From Bryobacteraceae bacterium (GTDB taxonomy: Bacteria > Acidobacteriota > Terriglobia > Bryobacterales > Bryobacteraceae), in assembly GCA_030036985.1 (NCBI GenBank), contig JASHSD010000854.1:1-17493 (forward strand): DNA of 17,493 nucleotides, written 5' to 3'. Positions 8,732 through 17,115 of the stretch are shown one piece after another (within the stretch, counting starts at the first letter, position 1; each line of letters begins with the position of its first letter). Under the pieces are notes generated by a model that was not told the origin of the DNA, did no database searches, and worked only from the letters and a program-made list of their open reading frames with translations. Position numbers and translations under genes: made by a program.

Positions 8732-8760
8732 TAGACACCGGCGAACGGCTGTTATATGCT
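8732..8760 (+). promoter_or_regulatory. putative promoter of receptor gene 2
   Basis: TAGACA (8732-8737), a 17-nt spacer and TATGCT (8755-8760) are the same as in unit 1, with extended TGT-TATATG at 8750-8758. About 65-70 nt of leader follow. The surrounding ~30 nt are nearly unchanged between units 1 and 2 although the flanking leader has drifted, which supports function. Confidence 0.5.
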
Positions 8761-8831
8761 TTTCAAGCTTTCAGTTCCAAATCGGGTGATTTTCGACAAA
8801 GAGGTTTTAGTTTTCCTCCAGGGGGGATTTA

Positions 8832-11800
8832 ATGCGTTTGCGTTTGACCATGGCGGGATGTTACCTGCTCTGCGCCGTCGCGGCATTTGCACAAGGGGAC
8901 CGCGGAACGATCACAGGAACTATTACTGACCCGGGAGGCGCCGTGGTCCCCAATGCGGCTGTCGAAGCCGTGAATCAGGCCACTGCCGTCAAGTTTGCCG
9001 CCGGCGCCAGCGGCACCGGCAACTACACCTTGGCCAACGTGCCGGTCGGCACTTACGCGGTATCCGTCACTGTTCCTGGATTCAAGAAATTCGTCCGCCC
9101 GAACATCATCGTCCAGGTCGGCGAAACCATTCGCGTCGATGCGACGCTTGAAGTCGGCCAGACCACCGAAACCATCACGGTCAATGAAGAAGCGCCGCTG
9201 CTGAAAACGGAAAGCGGCGAAGTCAGCCACCAGGTCGATTACACCAACGCTGACCAGCTACCGCTGTTCACGACCAACGGCACCGGCGGCAGCACCGGTA
9301 CCGGCAATATCCGCGATCCGCTGACGGTACTGAACCTGTTGCCCGGCGCCAACCAGTCAACCGACAACACGCTGCGGGTCAACGGTCTGCCCTCCAGCTC
9401 GCAGACCATCATGGTTGAGGGTATGGACGCTACCAACGGCTTGTGGCGTGAAGTCAACCAGTCCACCCAGCAGGGTACCGACGCTATTCAGGAAGTATCG
9501 GTCCAGACCAGCAACTACGCCGCGGAATACGGCGGTGCGGGCGGCGGTTACCTCAACTTCACCATGAAATCCGGCACCAACCAGCTTCATGGCACGGCCT
9601 ACGACTATTTCGTGAACGAAGCTCTGAACGCCGGCCTGCCGGACTCGGCCAAATGCAACGTTGCCGTGGGAGGCAACGACTGCGCCACCAACCCCAACTC
9701 CGGCCACGTCAAGAACAGGGTTCGCCGCAACGATTACGGCTTCACCCTGGGCGGACCGATCGTCATTCCGCACGTGTACAACGGCAAGGACAAAACCTTC
9801 TTCTTCTTTAACTTCGAGCAGTTCCGCCAGTCCACGATCACCAGTAATACAGTGGATACATTTCCGACCGCGGCTTACGAATCGGGGAACTTCGCTTCCG
9901 CCATCTTCCCGGCCGCGACTGTCAGCGGGGTGAACACGAACACGATCTTCGATCCGGCCACCAGGGTGACCAGCGGGACCGGCGTGATCACGGAAACTCC
10001 GTTCCCGAACAATGCCATCCCGATCAGCCGTATGGATCCGGTTTCCCTGTATCTTCAGAGCCTGTTCCCGACGCCCAATATCCCGGGAGTGCTCATCAAC
10101 AATTACAACGTGGCACCATACACCAACTTCCAGCACACCACGATTCCTTCCATTAAGATCGACCAGTCCCTCTCCTCCACCATGAAGCTGTCCGGGTACT
10201 TCTCCCTGACGGAAACCAACAATCCGGAAAACAACGGTCTGAATCTCATCAACCCGAGCATTTTCACGGCGGTGCCGGACGCAGACCGTTCCTACACCTA
10301 CCGTATCAATTTCGACGACACGATCACCCCGACGCTGCTGTTCCATTTCGGCGTTGGGCTCCTCTACTTCGACCACCCCGAGCCGGGCACGACGGGCAAC
10401 TTCACCGCCGGGGCGGAAGCAGCCGCCGCGAACGGCTTCGGCGGGGCGCCCGGCGGCCATACGTACGTTCCATTTCCGGCCTCTCAGTACACGCCGAATT
10501 TGGCCGGTCTTGACGCTATCTTCAACGGCGGCGCCTCGACTGGCGCCGCTAATCTCGGCTCGAGCGGCTTGGGCAGCGCCGTTGCGCTCAAAGACATCAA
10601 ACCGACCGGCAACGCCAGTATGACTTGGGTGCATGGGAATCACACCTTCAAGGGCGGCTACGACTTGGTCCTCGAGGGCTTCCCGCAGCAGAGCAGTCTG
10701 CGCGCTTTCGGCGAGGTCGCCTTCAGCAACGCGCAGACGGAAAATCCGGCTGAGTACAACGCCCCGGGCCTGAACACTACATTCGAATCCGGATTCCCGT
10801 ATGCCAGCTTCCTCCTCGGTCTCACAAACAGCGTGGAGAGTTCGGCAATCAACGATACGCGCCTCGGTAATCACACCATGGGGGCCTATATTGAGGACAG
10901 CTGGAAAGTCAATCGCAAACTGACTCTCGAACTTGGTCTGCGTTGGGACTACGCGACAACCCTCAGTGAACAATACGGACGCATGTCCGACGCCTGCTTC
11001 ACCTGCGTCAATACCTCCCTGGCTTCGGCCTATAATCCCGGCGGACTCGCGGGAGGCGAAACATATGGGGCCACCAACAACGGCCCGCTGAATCAGACCT
11101 ATCCCTTCTCCTTCGGTCCGCACATCGGCGTGGCGTACCAGATCGACTCCAAGACGGTCTTCCGCGCCGGCGGTTCGATGGCGTACTCGTCGTCGGCCGA
11201 CAACGCCTACCTCTCGGTCAGCGTCGCCGACTTCTACACCCTCAGCTCGCCGGGACAACTCCTTCCGGCGTCTCAGTTCGCGAACGGAGATCCGCTTTCG
11301 AACCTCGATCGGGTGTTCCCGGTATATCAGCAATACCCATTCTCGGCGGGTCCGGGCACTTGCGGTTTGAGTTTGAACCTCCCCTGCATTCCGCCGGCGG
11401 AGCCGTTCATCACCATCGCCAAGAACGCCGGCAGACTGCCGCGCATCTTCCAGTGGAGCATCGGCCTGCAGCGTGAAGTCATGCCGAACCTGCTGGTTGA
11501 GGCCGCCTACGTAGGCAACCGCGGCGCATGGTTCACCGCGCCTCTGATGGATCAGCAGTCCTTCAATGGCCTGACCCCGGCATATCTGACAGGCTTGGCC
11601 ACGGAGGGTCCTGGCGGCGCCGGCGTGTACGGCGCAACCCAGGGTCTCAATATACAGAGCAGTGCGCCGGTCAGTTCCGCGCCGGCATGCATGACCGGTG
11701 GCACGGGGGGTATTCCTCTTACCGGTTTCACCATACTTTCCAAGCAGATCAACAACCCGTGCGTGACCTCGATATTCCCGAAACTGGCGAATCCCAGCAA

Positions 11801-12785
11801 CGTGTATCCGGGATTCCCGTCGACGGAGCCCCTTTATCAGGCGCTGCGGCCCTACCCGCAGTGGCTCGGTGTCCCCAACTTCCTCGGGCCGCCGGATGGC
11901 GATACCTGGTACGATTCGCTCCAGGTCAAGGTGACCAAGCGCTACTCGCACGGTCTCTCCGCTCAGGGCGCTTACACCTGGTCGAAGTCCCTGACCAACG
12001 CCGCCGACTCCAATACGTCGTACTTTACGCCGGGAGGGATAAAGATGAGCGATCCCTATAACATGGCGAGCATCAAGCAGCTTTCGGCGCTGGATCAGCC
12101 GCAGGTGATGGTGATTTCGTTCAGCTACACGACTCCGAAGATCAACAGTTTCCTCGGCGACAATCCAGGCGGCAAAGCTGTCCGCTGGCTGGCGCGCGAT
12201 TGGACCGCCAGCGGCGTTCTTAAATACGCGAGCGGCGCGCTGATTTCCACGCCCCAGTCCACCAACCAACTGTGGAGCAATCTTGGCTACGACTCGCTCG
12301 GCCCCTTGAATTTCACGGGTCCTCAAACCCTTGAAAACTATGTTCCGGGTCAATCCTGCCTCGCGATCAACCCGAACGGCAACTTCGACCCGACCCGCAC
12401 GGTCGCTTTGAACGCAGCCGCCTGGCAGAATCAGACGACCGAAACGTTTGGCGATTCGGCCGGCTATTACTCGAACTGCCGGTGGCGGCGCGCGCCATCG
12501 GAGTCTCTCAGCCTGGGACGCATCTTTCGCGTGAAAGAGAAATACCAGCTGCTGATTCAGGCCCAGTTCTTCAACGTGTTCAACCGCCTGGTCATTCCGG
12601 CGCCATCCACGGTCGCATCCACCACGGCCATTACATCCCAGAATACGTTCGCGGGTTATCCCGCCTGCGGCACTCCGGGTGTGCCGTGCGCGATCAGTGG
12701 CGGCTTCGGCGCCATCGCCGTCAACGGTTCCACCGGGATCGGCGGCTCCAGATCGGGCCAACTGGTGGCTCGGTTCACCTTCTGA
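8832..12785 (+). CDS. Oar-like TonB-dependent receptor, copy 2
   Basis: The product has 1317 residues and is a full-length paralogue of the copies on either side. The ATG follows AGGGGGG by 5 nt. Residues 1-20 are a signal peptide nearly identical to copy 1 (cleavage AAFA|Q). The carboxypeptidase-regulatory-like domain covers ~24-108, the TonB-box-like ETITV is at 113-117, then come the plug, the barrel and the terminal LVARFTF. Copy-specific segments include TITSNTVDTFPT (about residue 335) and the longest version of the loop near residues 940-980. In that loop, Cys953 and Cys977 are set 24 residues apart (17 in copy 1). Another copy-specific change is RAPSESL, where copies 1 and 3 have RQPAESL. 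Elsewhere (NQSTDNTLRVNG, MDQQSFNGLTP) it matches copy 3 rather than copy 1. Substrate is unknown. Its own promoter-like block and 3' hairpin suggest separate transcription. Confidence 0.92.
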   Translation: MRLRLTMAGCYLLCAVAAFAQGDRGTITGTITDPGGAVVPNAAVEAVNQATAVKFAAGASGTGNYTLANVPVGTYAVSVTVPGFKKFVRPNIIVQVGETIRVDATLEVGQTTETITVNEEAPLLKTESGEVSHQVDYTNADQLPLFTTNGTGGSTGTGNIRDPLTVLNLLPGANQSTDNTLRVNGLPSSSQTIMVEGMDATNGLWREVNQSTQQGTDAIQEVSVQTSNYAAEYGGAGGGYLNFTMKSGTNQLHGTAYDYFVNEALNAGLPDSAKCNVAVGGNDCATNPNSGHVKNRVRRNDYGFTLGGPIVIPHVYNGKDKTFFFFNFEQFRQSTITSNTVDTFPTAAYESGNFASAIFPAATVSGVNTNTIFDPATRVTSGTGVITETPFPNNAIPISRMDPVSLYLQSLFPTPNIPGVLINNYNVAPYTNFQHTTIPSIKIDQSLSSTMKLSGYFSLTETNNPENNGLNLINPSIFTAVPDADRSYTYRINFDDTITPTLLFHFGVGLLYFDHPEPGTTGNFTAGAEAAAANGFGGAPGGHTYVPFPASQYTPNLAGLDAIFNGGASTGAANLGSSGLGSAVALKDIKPTGNASMTWVHGNHTFKGGYDLVLEGFPQQSSLRAFGEVAFSNAQTENPAEYNAPGLNTTFESGFPYASFLLGLTNSVESSAINDTRLGNHTMGAYIEDSWKVNRKLTLELGLRWDYATTLSEQYGRMSDACFTCVNTSLASAYNPGGLAGGETYGATNNGPLNQTYPFSFGPHIGVAYQIDSKTVFRAGGSMAYSSSADNAYLSVSVADFYTLSSPGQLLPASQFANGDPLSNLDRVFPVYQQYPFSAGPGTCGLSLNLPCIPPAEPFITIAKNAGRLPRIFQWSIGLQREVMPNLLVEAAYVGNRGAWFTAPLMDQQSFNGLTPAYLTGLATEGPGGAGVYGATQGLNIQSSAPVSSAPACMTGGTGGIPLTGFTILSKQINNPCVTSIFPKLANPSNVYPGFPSTEPLYQALRPYPQWLGVPNFLGPPDGDTWYDSLQVKVTKRYSHGLSAQGAYTWSKSLTNAADSNTSYFTPGGIKMSDPYNMASIKQLSALDQPQVMVISFSYTTPKINSFLGDNPGGKAVRWLARDWTASGVLKYASGALISTPQSTNQLWSNLGYDSLGPLNFTGPQTLENYVPGQSCLAINPNGNFDPTRTVALNAAAWQNQTTETFGDSAGYYSNCRWRRAPSESLSLGRIFRVKEKYQLLIQAQFFNVFNRLVIPAPSTVASTTAITSQNTFAGYPACGTPGVPCAISGGFGAIAVNGSTGIGGSRSGQLVARFTF

Positions 12786-12791
12786 TACGGC

Positions 12792-12831
12792 CCGCCCGGG
12801 CGGCACGCCAAAAACGGTGTCGCACGGGCGG
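12792..12831 (+). terminator. GC-rich hairpin after receptor copy 2
   Basis: CCGCCCG (12792-12798) pairs with CGGGCGG (12825-12831). After one G-A mismatch the stem continues with seven more pairs, one of them a wobble, to an A-rich loop. It sits at the same distance from the stop as the hairpin after copy 1, and base changes between the two largely keep the pairing. No T-tract follows, so termination is likely but not canonical. Confidence 0.5.
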
Positions 12832-12902
12832 AAGACCTTCGGAGACGGTTTGGAGAACACCGTCGCCGGGATGTAGACTATGCGGACTCCGGCGAAAGGA
12901 GC

Positions 12903-12968
12903 GTCAAAATAGCGTCAAATTTTTAGGACTGGCCATCGTGTTTACGGCCCCTTACAAAATCGCTATCT
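12903..12968 (+). promoter_or_regulatory. phased direct repeats, candidate operator (unit 3)
   Basis: GTCAAAA (12903-12909) and GTCAAAT (12914-12920) keep the 11-nt step. TTTAC (12941) and CTTAC (12951) keep the 10-nt step, and CTATCT is at 12963-12968. Much of the sequence between these elements has diverged from units 1 and 2, so retention of the motifs and their phasing suggests selection. Confidence 0.5.
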
Positions 12969-13047
12969 AGTGGATTTATATTACCTTTACTGGCCATTCC
13001 CCGGATCGTCCAATTTCCCCGGTAACCCCTACCGGTTGCCCCTCTTT

Positions 13048-13058
13048 TGTTATATGAT
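13048..13058 (+). promoter_or_regulatory. putative -10 region of receptor gene 3
   Basis: TGTTATATGAT carries the extended -10 element TGT-TATATG found before the other two receptor genes, and also TATGAT (13053-13058), closer to consensus than the TATGCT of units 1 and 2. No good -35 is visible 17 nt upstream, so this promoter may depend on the extended -10 or on an activator. Confidence 0.4.
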
Positions 13059-13126
13059 GCCCACGCTTCAGTTTATTTCGGGTTTCTCAACAGGGAGAGA
13101 GGAAATTTGCACTTCCGGGAGGTTAC

Positions 13127-16100
13127 ATGCGGTTGAAAATTGCCGCGTTCCTGATCTTGGGCGCCGCTGTGGCGTTCGGGCAGGCAGATCGCGGCACGAT
13201 TACAGGAACAATTACGGACCCGGCAGGCGCTGTGGTCCCCAATGCGGCTGTTGAAGCCACTAACCAGGCAACCGGCGTCAAGTTCGACGCCGGGAGCAGC
13301 ACCACAGGAAATTACACCTTGGCGCAGATACCGGTCGGCACTTATGAATTGACCGTCACTGTTACCGGATTCAAGAAGTTTCTCCGTCCGGGCATCATCG
13401 TGCCGGTTGCGGAAACGGTCCGCGTGGATGCGACGCTCGAAGTCGGTCAGACCACCGAGACCATCACTGTTAACGAAGAAGCTCCGCTGCTGAAAACGGA
13501 AAGCGGGGAAGTCAGCCATCAGGTCGATTACGGCGACGCGGATCAGTTGCCGTTGTTCACCACAAACGGTACCGGCGGCGCCACAGGTACCGGAAATATC
13601 CGGGATCCGCTGACAATTCTGAACCTGTTGCCCGGCGCGAACCAGTCGACCGACAACACCCTGCGGGTCAATGGTCTCCCGTCCAGTTCGCAGACCATCA
13701 TGGTCGAAGGTATGGACGCCACGAACGGCCTGTGGCGCGAAATCAATCAGTCCACCCAGCAGGGCACGGACGCCATTCAGGAAGTCTCGGTCCAGACCAG
13801 CAACTACGCCGCGGAATATGGCGGCGCGGGCGGCGGCTATCTGAACTTCACCATGAAATCCGGCACCAATCAGCTTCATGGTTCGGCTTACGACTATTTC
13901 GTGAACGAATTTCTGGACGCCGGCCTGCCGGACTCGGCCAACTGCAACGTGAACCCGTCAGGCAACGACTGCGCCACCAACACCAACTCAGGCCACGTGA
14001 AGAACACGGTTCGCCGCAACGATTACGGCTTCACTCTGGGCGGTCCTGTCGTTATTCCGCACGTGTACAACGGCAAAGACAAGACTTTCTTCTTCTTCAA
14101 CTTTGAGCAGTTCCGCCAGACCACCGTCACCCGGAACACGCAGGAGACGTTCCCCACCAGCGAGCCGGGTGTGGCCTGCACCGCCACCGGCGGCGGCTAC
14201 GAACAGGGTTGCTTCGGGGCGGCCCTCTTCCCCTTCCCGACTGTGAGCGGGTCGCTCACGAACGAGATCTATGATCCGGCCAGCAGGGTGGTCAGCTCGA
14301 CCGGCGTGATCACGGAAACCCCGTTTCCGAACAACGCCATTCCGATCAGCCGCATGGACCCCGTTGCGCTGTATCTTCAGAGCCTCTTCCCGGCGCCGAA
14401 CATCCCGGGAGTGCTCATCAACAATTACAACGTGGCGCCGTACTCCAACTTCCAGCACACCACCATTCCATCCATTAAGATCGACCAGTCGCTCTCCTCC
14501 ACCATGAAGCTGTCCGGTTACTTCTCCCTGACGGAAACCAACAATCCGGAGAATAACGGTCTCAATCTCATCGACCCGAGCGTTTTTACGGTGGTGCCGG
14601 ACGCTGACCGCTCCTACACCTACCGCATCAACTTCGACGATACGATCACTCCGACCCTGCTGTTCCATTTCGGCGTCGGCTTGCTTTACTATAACCATCC
14701 GGAACCGGGCACGGCCGGGAATTTCACCACCGGAGCGGAAGCAGCCGCCGCGAACGGCTACGGCGGGGCGCCCGGCGGCCGCACCTATGTTCCGTTTCCA
14801 GCCTCTCAGTACATGCCGAGTATCAGCGGTCTCGACGCCATTTTCAACGGCGGAGCCTCACCTGGGGGCTTCTTCGGTCCCAACCTCGGCTCGAGCGGCC
14901 TTGGCAGCGCCGTTGCGCTGAAAGACATCAAACCGACAGGCAACACCAGCATGACGTGGGTGCACGGAAATCACACTTTCAAGGCCGGCTACGATCTGGT
15001 TCTTGAGGGCTTCCCGCAACAGAGCAGTCTCCGGGCTTTCGGTGAAGTGGCCTTCAGCAATGCTCAGACGGAGAACCCCGCCGAGTACAACGCTCCGGGC
15101 CTGAACACTGCATTCGAATCCGGCTTCCCGTATGCCAGCTACCTCTTGGGTCTCACCAACAGCGTGGAAAGTTCGCCAATCAACGATACACGCCTCGGTA
15201 ATCACAGCATGGGGGCCTATGTACAGGACAGCTGGAAAGTCAATCGCAAACTGACCCTCGAACTTGGTCTGCGCTGGGACTACGCGACAACCCTCAGCGA
15301 GCAATACGGGCGCATGTCCGACGCCTGCTTCACCTGCGTCAATACCTCCCTCGCCTCGGCCTATAATCCCGGCGGACTTGCGGGCGGTGAAACATATGGC
15401 GCCACGAACAACGGCCCGCTCGATAACACCTATCCGTTCTCCTTTGGTCCGCACATTGGCGTCGCTTACCAGCTTGACTCCAAGACAGTCTTCCGTGCAG
15501 GCGGTTCGATTGCCTACTCGTCGTCGGCCGACAATGCCTACCTCTCGGTCAGCGTCGCCGATTTCTATACCTTGAACTCGCCGGGACAATTCCTTCCCGC
15601 GTCCCAGTTCTCGAACGGCGACCCGCTCTCGAACATCGATCGGGTATTCCCTGTATATCAGCAATACCCGTTCTCCGCGGGTCCGGGCACTTGCGGTTTG
15701 AATTCAAACCTCCCCTGCATTCCCCCCGCGGAGCCGTTCATCACCATCGCCAAGAACGCCGGCAGATTGCCGCGCATCTTCCAATGGAGCATCGGCCTGC
15801 AGCGTGAAGTCATGCCGAACCTGCTGGTTGAGGCGGCCTACGTCGGCAACCGCGGCGCATGGTTCACCGCGCCTCTGATGGATCAGCAGTCCTTCAATGG
15901 TCTGACCCCGTCATATCTGGCCGGCCTTGCCACCGAAGGTCCCGGCGGCGCCGGCGTGTACGGCGCAACCTCGGGCATCAACATCCAGAACCCTGCCCAG
16001 TTCGCGCTGCTCAGCGAACCCATCAGCAACCCGAACGTGACTGCAATGTTCCCGCTCCTGAAGAATCCCAGCAACGTTTATCCGGGATTCCCCTCCAGCG

Positions 16101-17065
16101 AACCGCTTTATCAGGCGCTGCGGCCCTACCCGCAGTGGCTCGGTGTTCCCAACTTCCTCGGCCCCCCGGATGGCGACACCTGGTATGATTCGCTCCAGGT
16201 GAAGGTGACCAAGCGCTACTCGCACGGTCTCTCCGCTCAGGGCGCTTACACCTGGTCGAAGAACCTGACCAATGCCGCCAACTCCAACACGTCGTACTTT
16301 ACGCCGGGTGGAATCCAGATGAGCGATCCGTTCAACACGGCGAATATCAAGCAGCTTTCCGCGCTGGATCAGCCGCAGGTGATGGTGATTTCGTTCAGCT
16401 ACACGACGCCGAAGATCAATAATTTCCTCGGCGACAATCCGGGCGGAAAAGCGGTTCGTTGGCTTGCGCGCGATTGGACCGTCAGTGGCGTTCTCAAATA
16501 CGCCAGCGGTGCCCTGATTGCCACGCCTCAATCCACCAACAACCTGTGGACCAATCTCGGTTACGACTCGACCGGCCCCTTGAATTTCACCGGTCCCGAA
16601 ACCCTCGAGAACTACGTTTCGGGTCAATCCTGCCTCGCCCTCAACCCGAACAGCCACTTTAACCCGACCAGCACGGTCGCTCTGAACGCGGCCGCCTGGT
16701 ACAATCAACCGACCGAAATGTTCGGCGATTCGGCCGGCTATTACTCCGACTGCCGGTGGCAGCGCCAGCCTGCGGAATCTCTCAGCCTGGGACGCATCTT
16801 CCGGGTGAAAGAGAAATACCAGCTGCTGATTCAGGCGCAGTTCTTCAACGTGTTCAACCGCGTGGTCCTGCCGATGCCGGCCACCGGAGCGACCGCTTCC
16901 ACCACGGCCGTTACGTCTGAGAATACGTTGGCGGGCTATCCCGCCTGCGGCACGCCGGGTGTGCCGTGCGCGATCAGCGGCGGCTTCGGCGCCGTCGCCG
17001 TCAACGGATCGACCGGGATCGGCAATCCGAGATCGGGCCAGTTGGTCGCGCGCTTTACGTTCTGA
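13127..17065 (+). CDS. Oar-like TonB-dependent receptor, copy 3
   Basis: The product has 1312 residues and is a full-length paralogue. The ATG follows GGGAGG by 4 nt. The signal peptide (MRLKIAAFLILGAAVAFG|Q) is clearly different from copies 1 and 2, although the domain that follows is nearly the same. The TonB-box-like ETITV is at 111-115, and plug, barrel and terminal LVARFTF are as in the other copies. The segment at residues ~344-366 is replaced by a longer stretch carrying a new cysteine pair (Cys351 and Cys362). The loop near residue 950 is shorter and lacks both cysteines that copies 1 and 2 have there. The sequence alternates between matching copy 1 (NPSGNDCATNTNSG, RQPAESL, the 3' end) and copy 2 (NQSTDNTLRVNG, MDQQSFNGLTP). 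Substrate is unknown. This is the only array member followed by a canonical terminator. Confidence 0.92.
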   Translation: MRLKIAAFLILGAAVAFGQADRGTITGTITDPAGAVVPNAAVEATNQATGVKFDAGSSTTGNYTLAQIPVGTYELTVTVTGFKKFLRPGIIVPVAETVRVDATLEVGQTTETITVNEEAPLLKTESGEVSHQVDYGDADQLPLFTTNGTGGATGTGNIRDPLTILNLLPGANQSTDNTLRVNGLPSSSQTIMVEGMDATNGLWREINQSTQQGTDAIQEVSVQTSNYAAEYGGAGGGYLNFTMKSGTNQLHGSAYDYFVNEFLDAGLPDSANCNVNPSGNDCATNTNSGHVKNTVRRNDYGFTLGGPVVIPHVYNGKDKTFFFFNFEQFRQTTVTRNTQETFPTSEPGVACTATGGGYEQGCFGAALFPFPTVSGSLTNEIYDPASRVVSSTGVITETPFPNNAIPISRMDPVALYLQSLFPAPNIPGVLINNYNVAPYSNFQHTTIPSIKIDQSLSSTMKLSGYFSLTETNNPENNGLNLIDPSVFTVVPDADRSYTYRINFDDTITPTLLFHFGVGLLYYNHPEPGTAGNFTTGAEAAAANGYGGAPGGRTYVPFPASQYMPSISGLDAIFNGGASPGGFFGPNLGSSGLGSAVALKDIKPTGNTSMTWVHGNHTFKAGYDLVLEGFPQQSSLRAFGEVAFSNAQTENPAEYNAPGLNTAFESGFPYASYLLGLTNSVESSPINDTRLGNHSMGAYVQDSWKVNRKLTLELGLRWDYATTLSEQYGRMSDACFTCVNTSLASAYNPGGLAGGETYGATNNGPLDNTYPFSFGPHIGVAYQLDSKTVFRAGGSIAYSSSADNAYLSVSVADFYTLNSPGQFLPASQFSNGDPLSNIDRVFPVYQQYPFSAGPGTCGLNSNLPCIPPAEPFITIAKNAGRLPRIFQWSIGLQREVMPNLLVEAAYVGNRGAWFTAPLMDQQSFNGLTPSYLAGLATEGPGGAGVYGATSGINIQNPAQFALLSEPISNPNVTAMFPLLKNPSNVYPGFPSSEPLYQALRPYPQWLGVPNFLGPPDGDTWYDSLQVKVTKRYSHGLSAQGAYTWSKNLTNAANSNTSYFTPGGIQMSDPFNTANIKQLSALDQPQVMVISFSYTTPKINNFLGDNPGGKAVRWLARDWTVSGVLKYASGALIATPQSTNNLWTNLGYDSTGPLNFTGPETLENYVSGQSCLALNPNSHFNPTSTVALNAAAWYNQPTEMFGDSAGYYSDCRWQRQPAESLSLGRIFRVKEKYQLLIQAQFFNVFNRVVLPMPATGATASTTAVTSENTLAGYPACGTPGVPCAISGGFGAVAVNGSTGIGNPRSGQLVARFTF

Positions 17066-17083
17066 CGGCTCTTACGAACCAGA

Positions 17084-17115
17084 GGCCTCGCCGGGAAACC
17101 GGCGAGGCCTTTTTT
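17084..17115 (+). terminator. intrinsic terminator after receptor copy 3
   Basis: GGCCTCGCCGG (17084-17094), loop GAAA, CCGGCGAGGCC (17099-17109), then six T (17110-17115). The 11-bp stem is perfect, closed by a stable GNRA-type tetraloop, and could extend by A-T and G-T pairs. It lies 19 nt after the stop and closes the array. Confidence 0.95.

Larger units (their letters stand above)
8491..8831. other. 341-nt intergenic region between receptor copies 1 and 2
   Basis: No gene is seen here. In order it holds a GC-rich hairpin directly after the stop, a smaller hairpin (8546-8566), the paired GTCAAAT repeats, the CTTAC pair, a promoter-like sequence and the leader of copy 2. From 8602 onward it aligns with the region upstream of copy 1. 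Along its whole length it aligns, more loosely, with the 341-nt region after copy 2. Confidence 0.8.
12786..13126. other. 341-nt intergenic region between receptor copies 2 and 3
   Basis: No gene is seen. It repeats the order of the preceding intergenic region: hairpin, second hairpin (GACGGT 12844-12849 with ACCGTC 12859-12864), paired GTCAAA repeats, CTTAC pair, promoter-like sequence and leader. The promoter-to-leader part is the most diverged of the three. An in-frame ATG/TTG-type opening from 12970 into the next gene is not a gene. Confidence 0.8.
4315..17065 (+). repeat. three tandem ~4.29 kb receptor gene units
   Basis: Start codons lie at 4543, 8832 and 13127, giving unit lengths of 4289 and 4295 nt. 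The three coding regions align almost end to end. The upstream blocks also align: paired GTCAAA(T/A) repeats at 4318, 8605 and 12903, CTTACAAA at 4364, 8651 and 12951, and TGTTATATG at 4462, 8750 and 13048. The two intergenic regions (8491-8831 and 12786-13126) are both exactly 341 nt. The left edge of homology is near 4315, inside the 3' end of the lipoprotein gene. After the third copy, homology stops at the stop codon. The arrangement fits serial tandem duplication of a promoter-plus-gene unit. Confidence 0.92.

Noticed and set aside
9357..12860. Very long minus-strand open frame (1167 codons) opposite receptor copy 2
   Set aside because: It is antisense to a well-supported receptor gene, has no recognisable motif, and the matching frames opposite copies 1 and 3 are broken into shorter pieces. 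GC-rich third positions on the + strand are enough to keep it open.
12970..13254. 94-codon + strand open frame starting before receptor copy 3
   Set aside because: It crosses the promoter and leader and runs out of frame into the receptor gene. Nothing matches it in the equivalent positions of units 1 and 2.
4543..17065. Possibility that one of the receptor copies is a pseudogene
   Set aside because: All three frames are intact from signal peptide to terminal Phe, with lengths of 1315, 1317 and 1312 residues and family motifs kept throughout.
4315..17065. CRISPR array or short tandem repeat explanation for the repeated signal
   Set aside because: The repeat unit is about 4.29 kb and protein-coding. 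No short repeat-spacer pattern is present anywhere.
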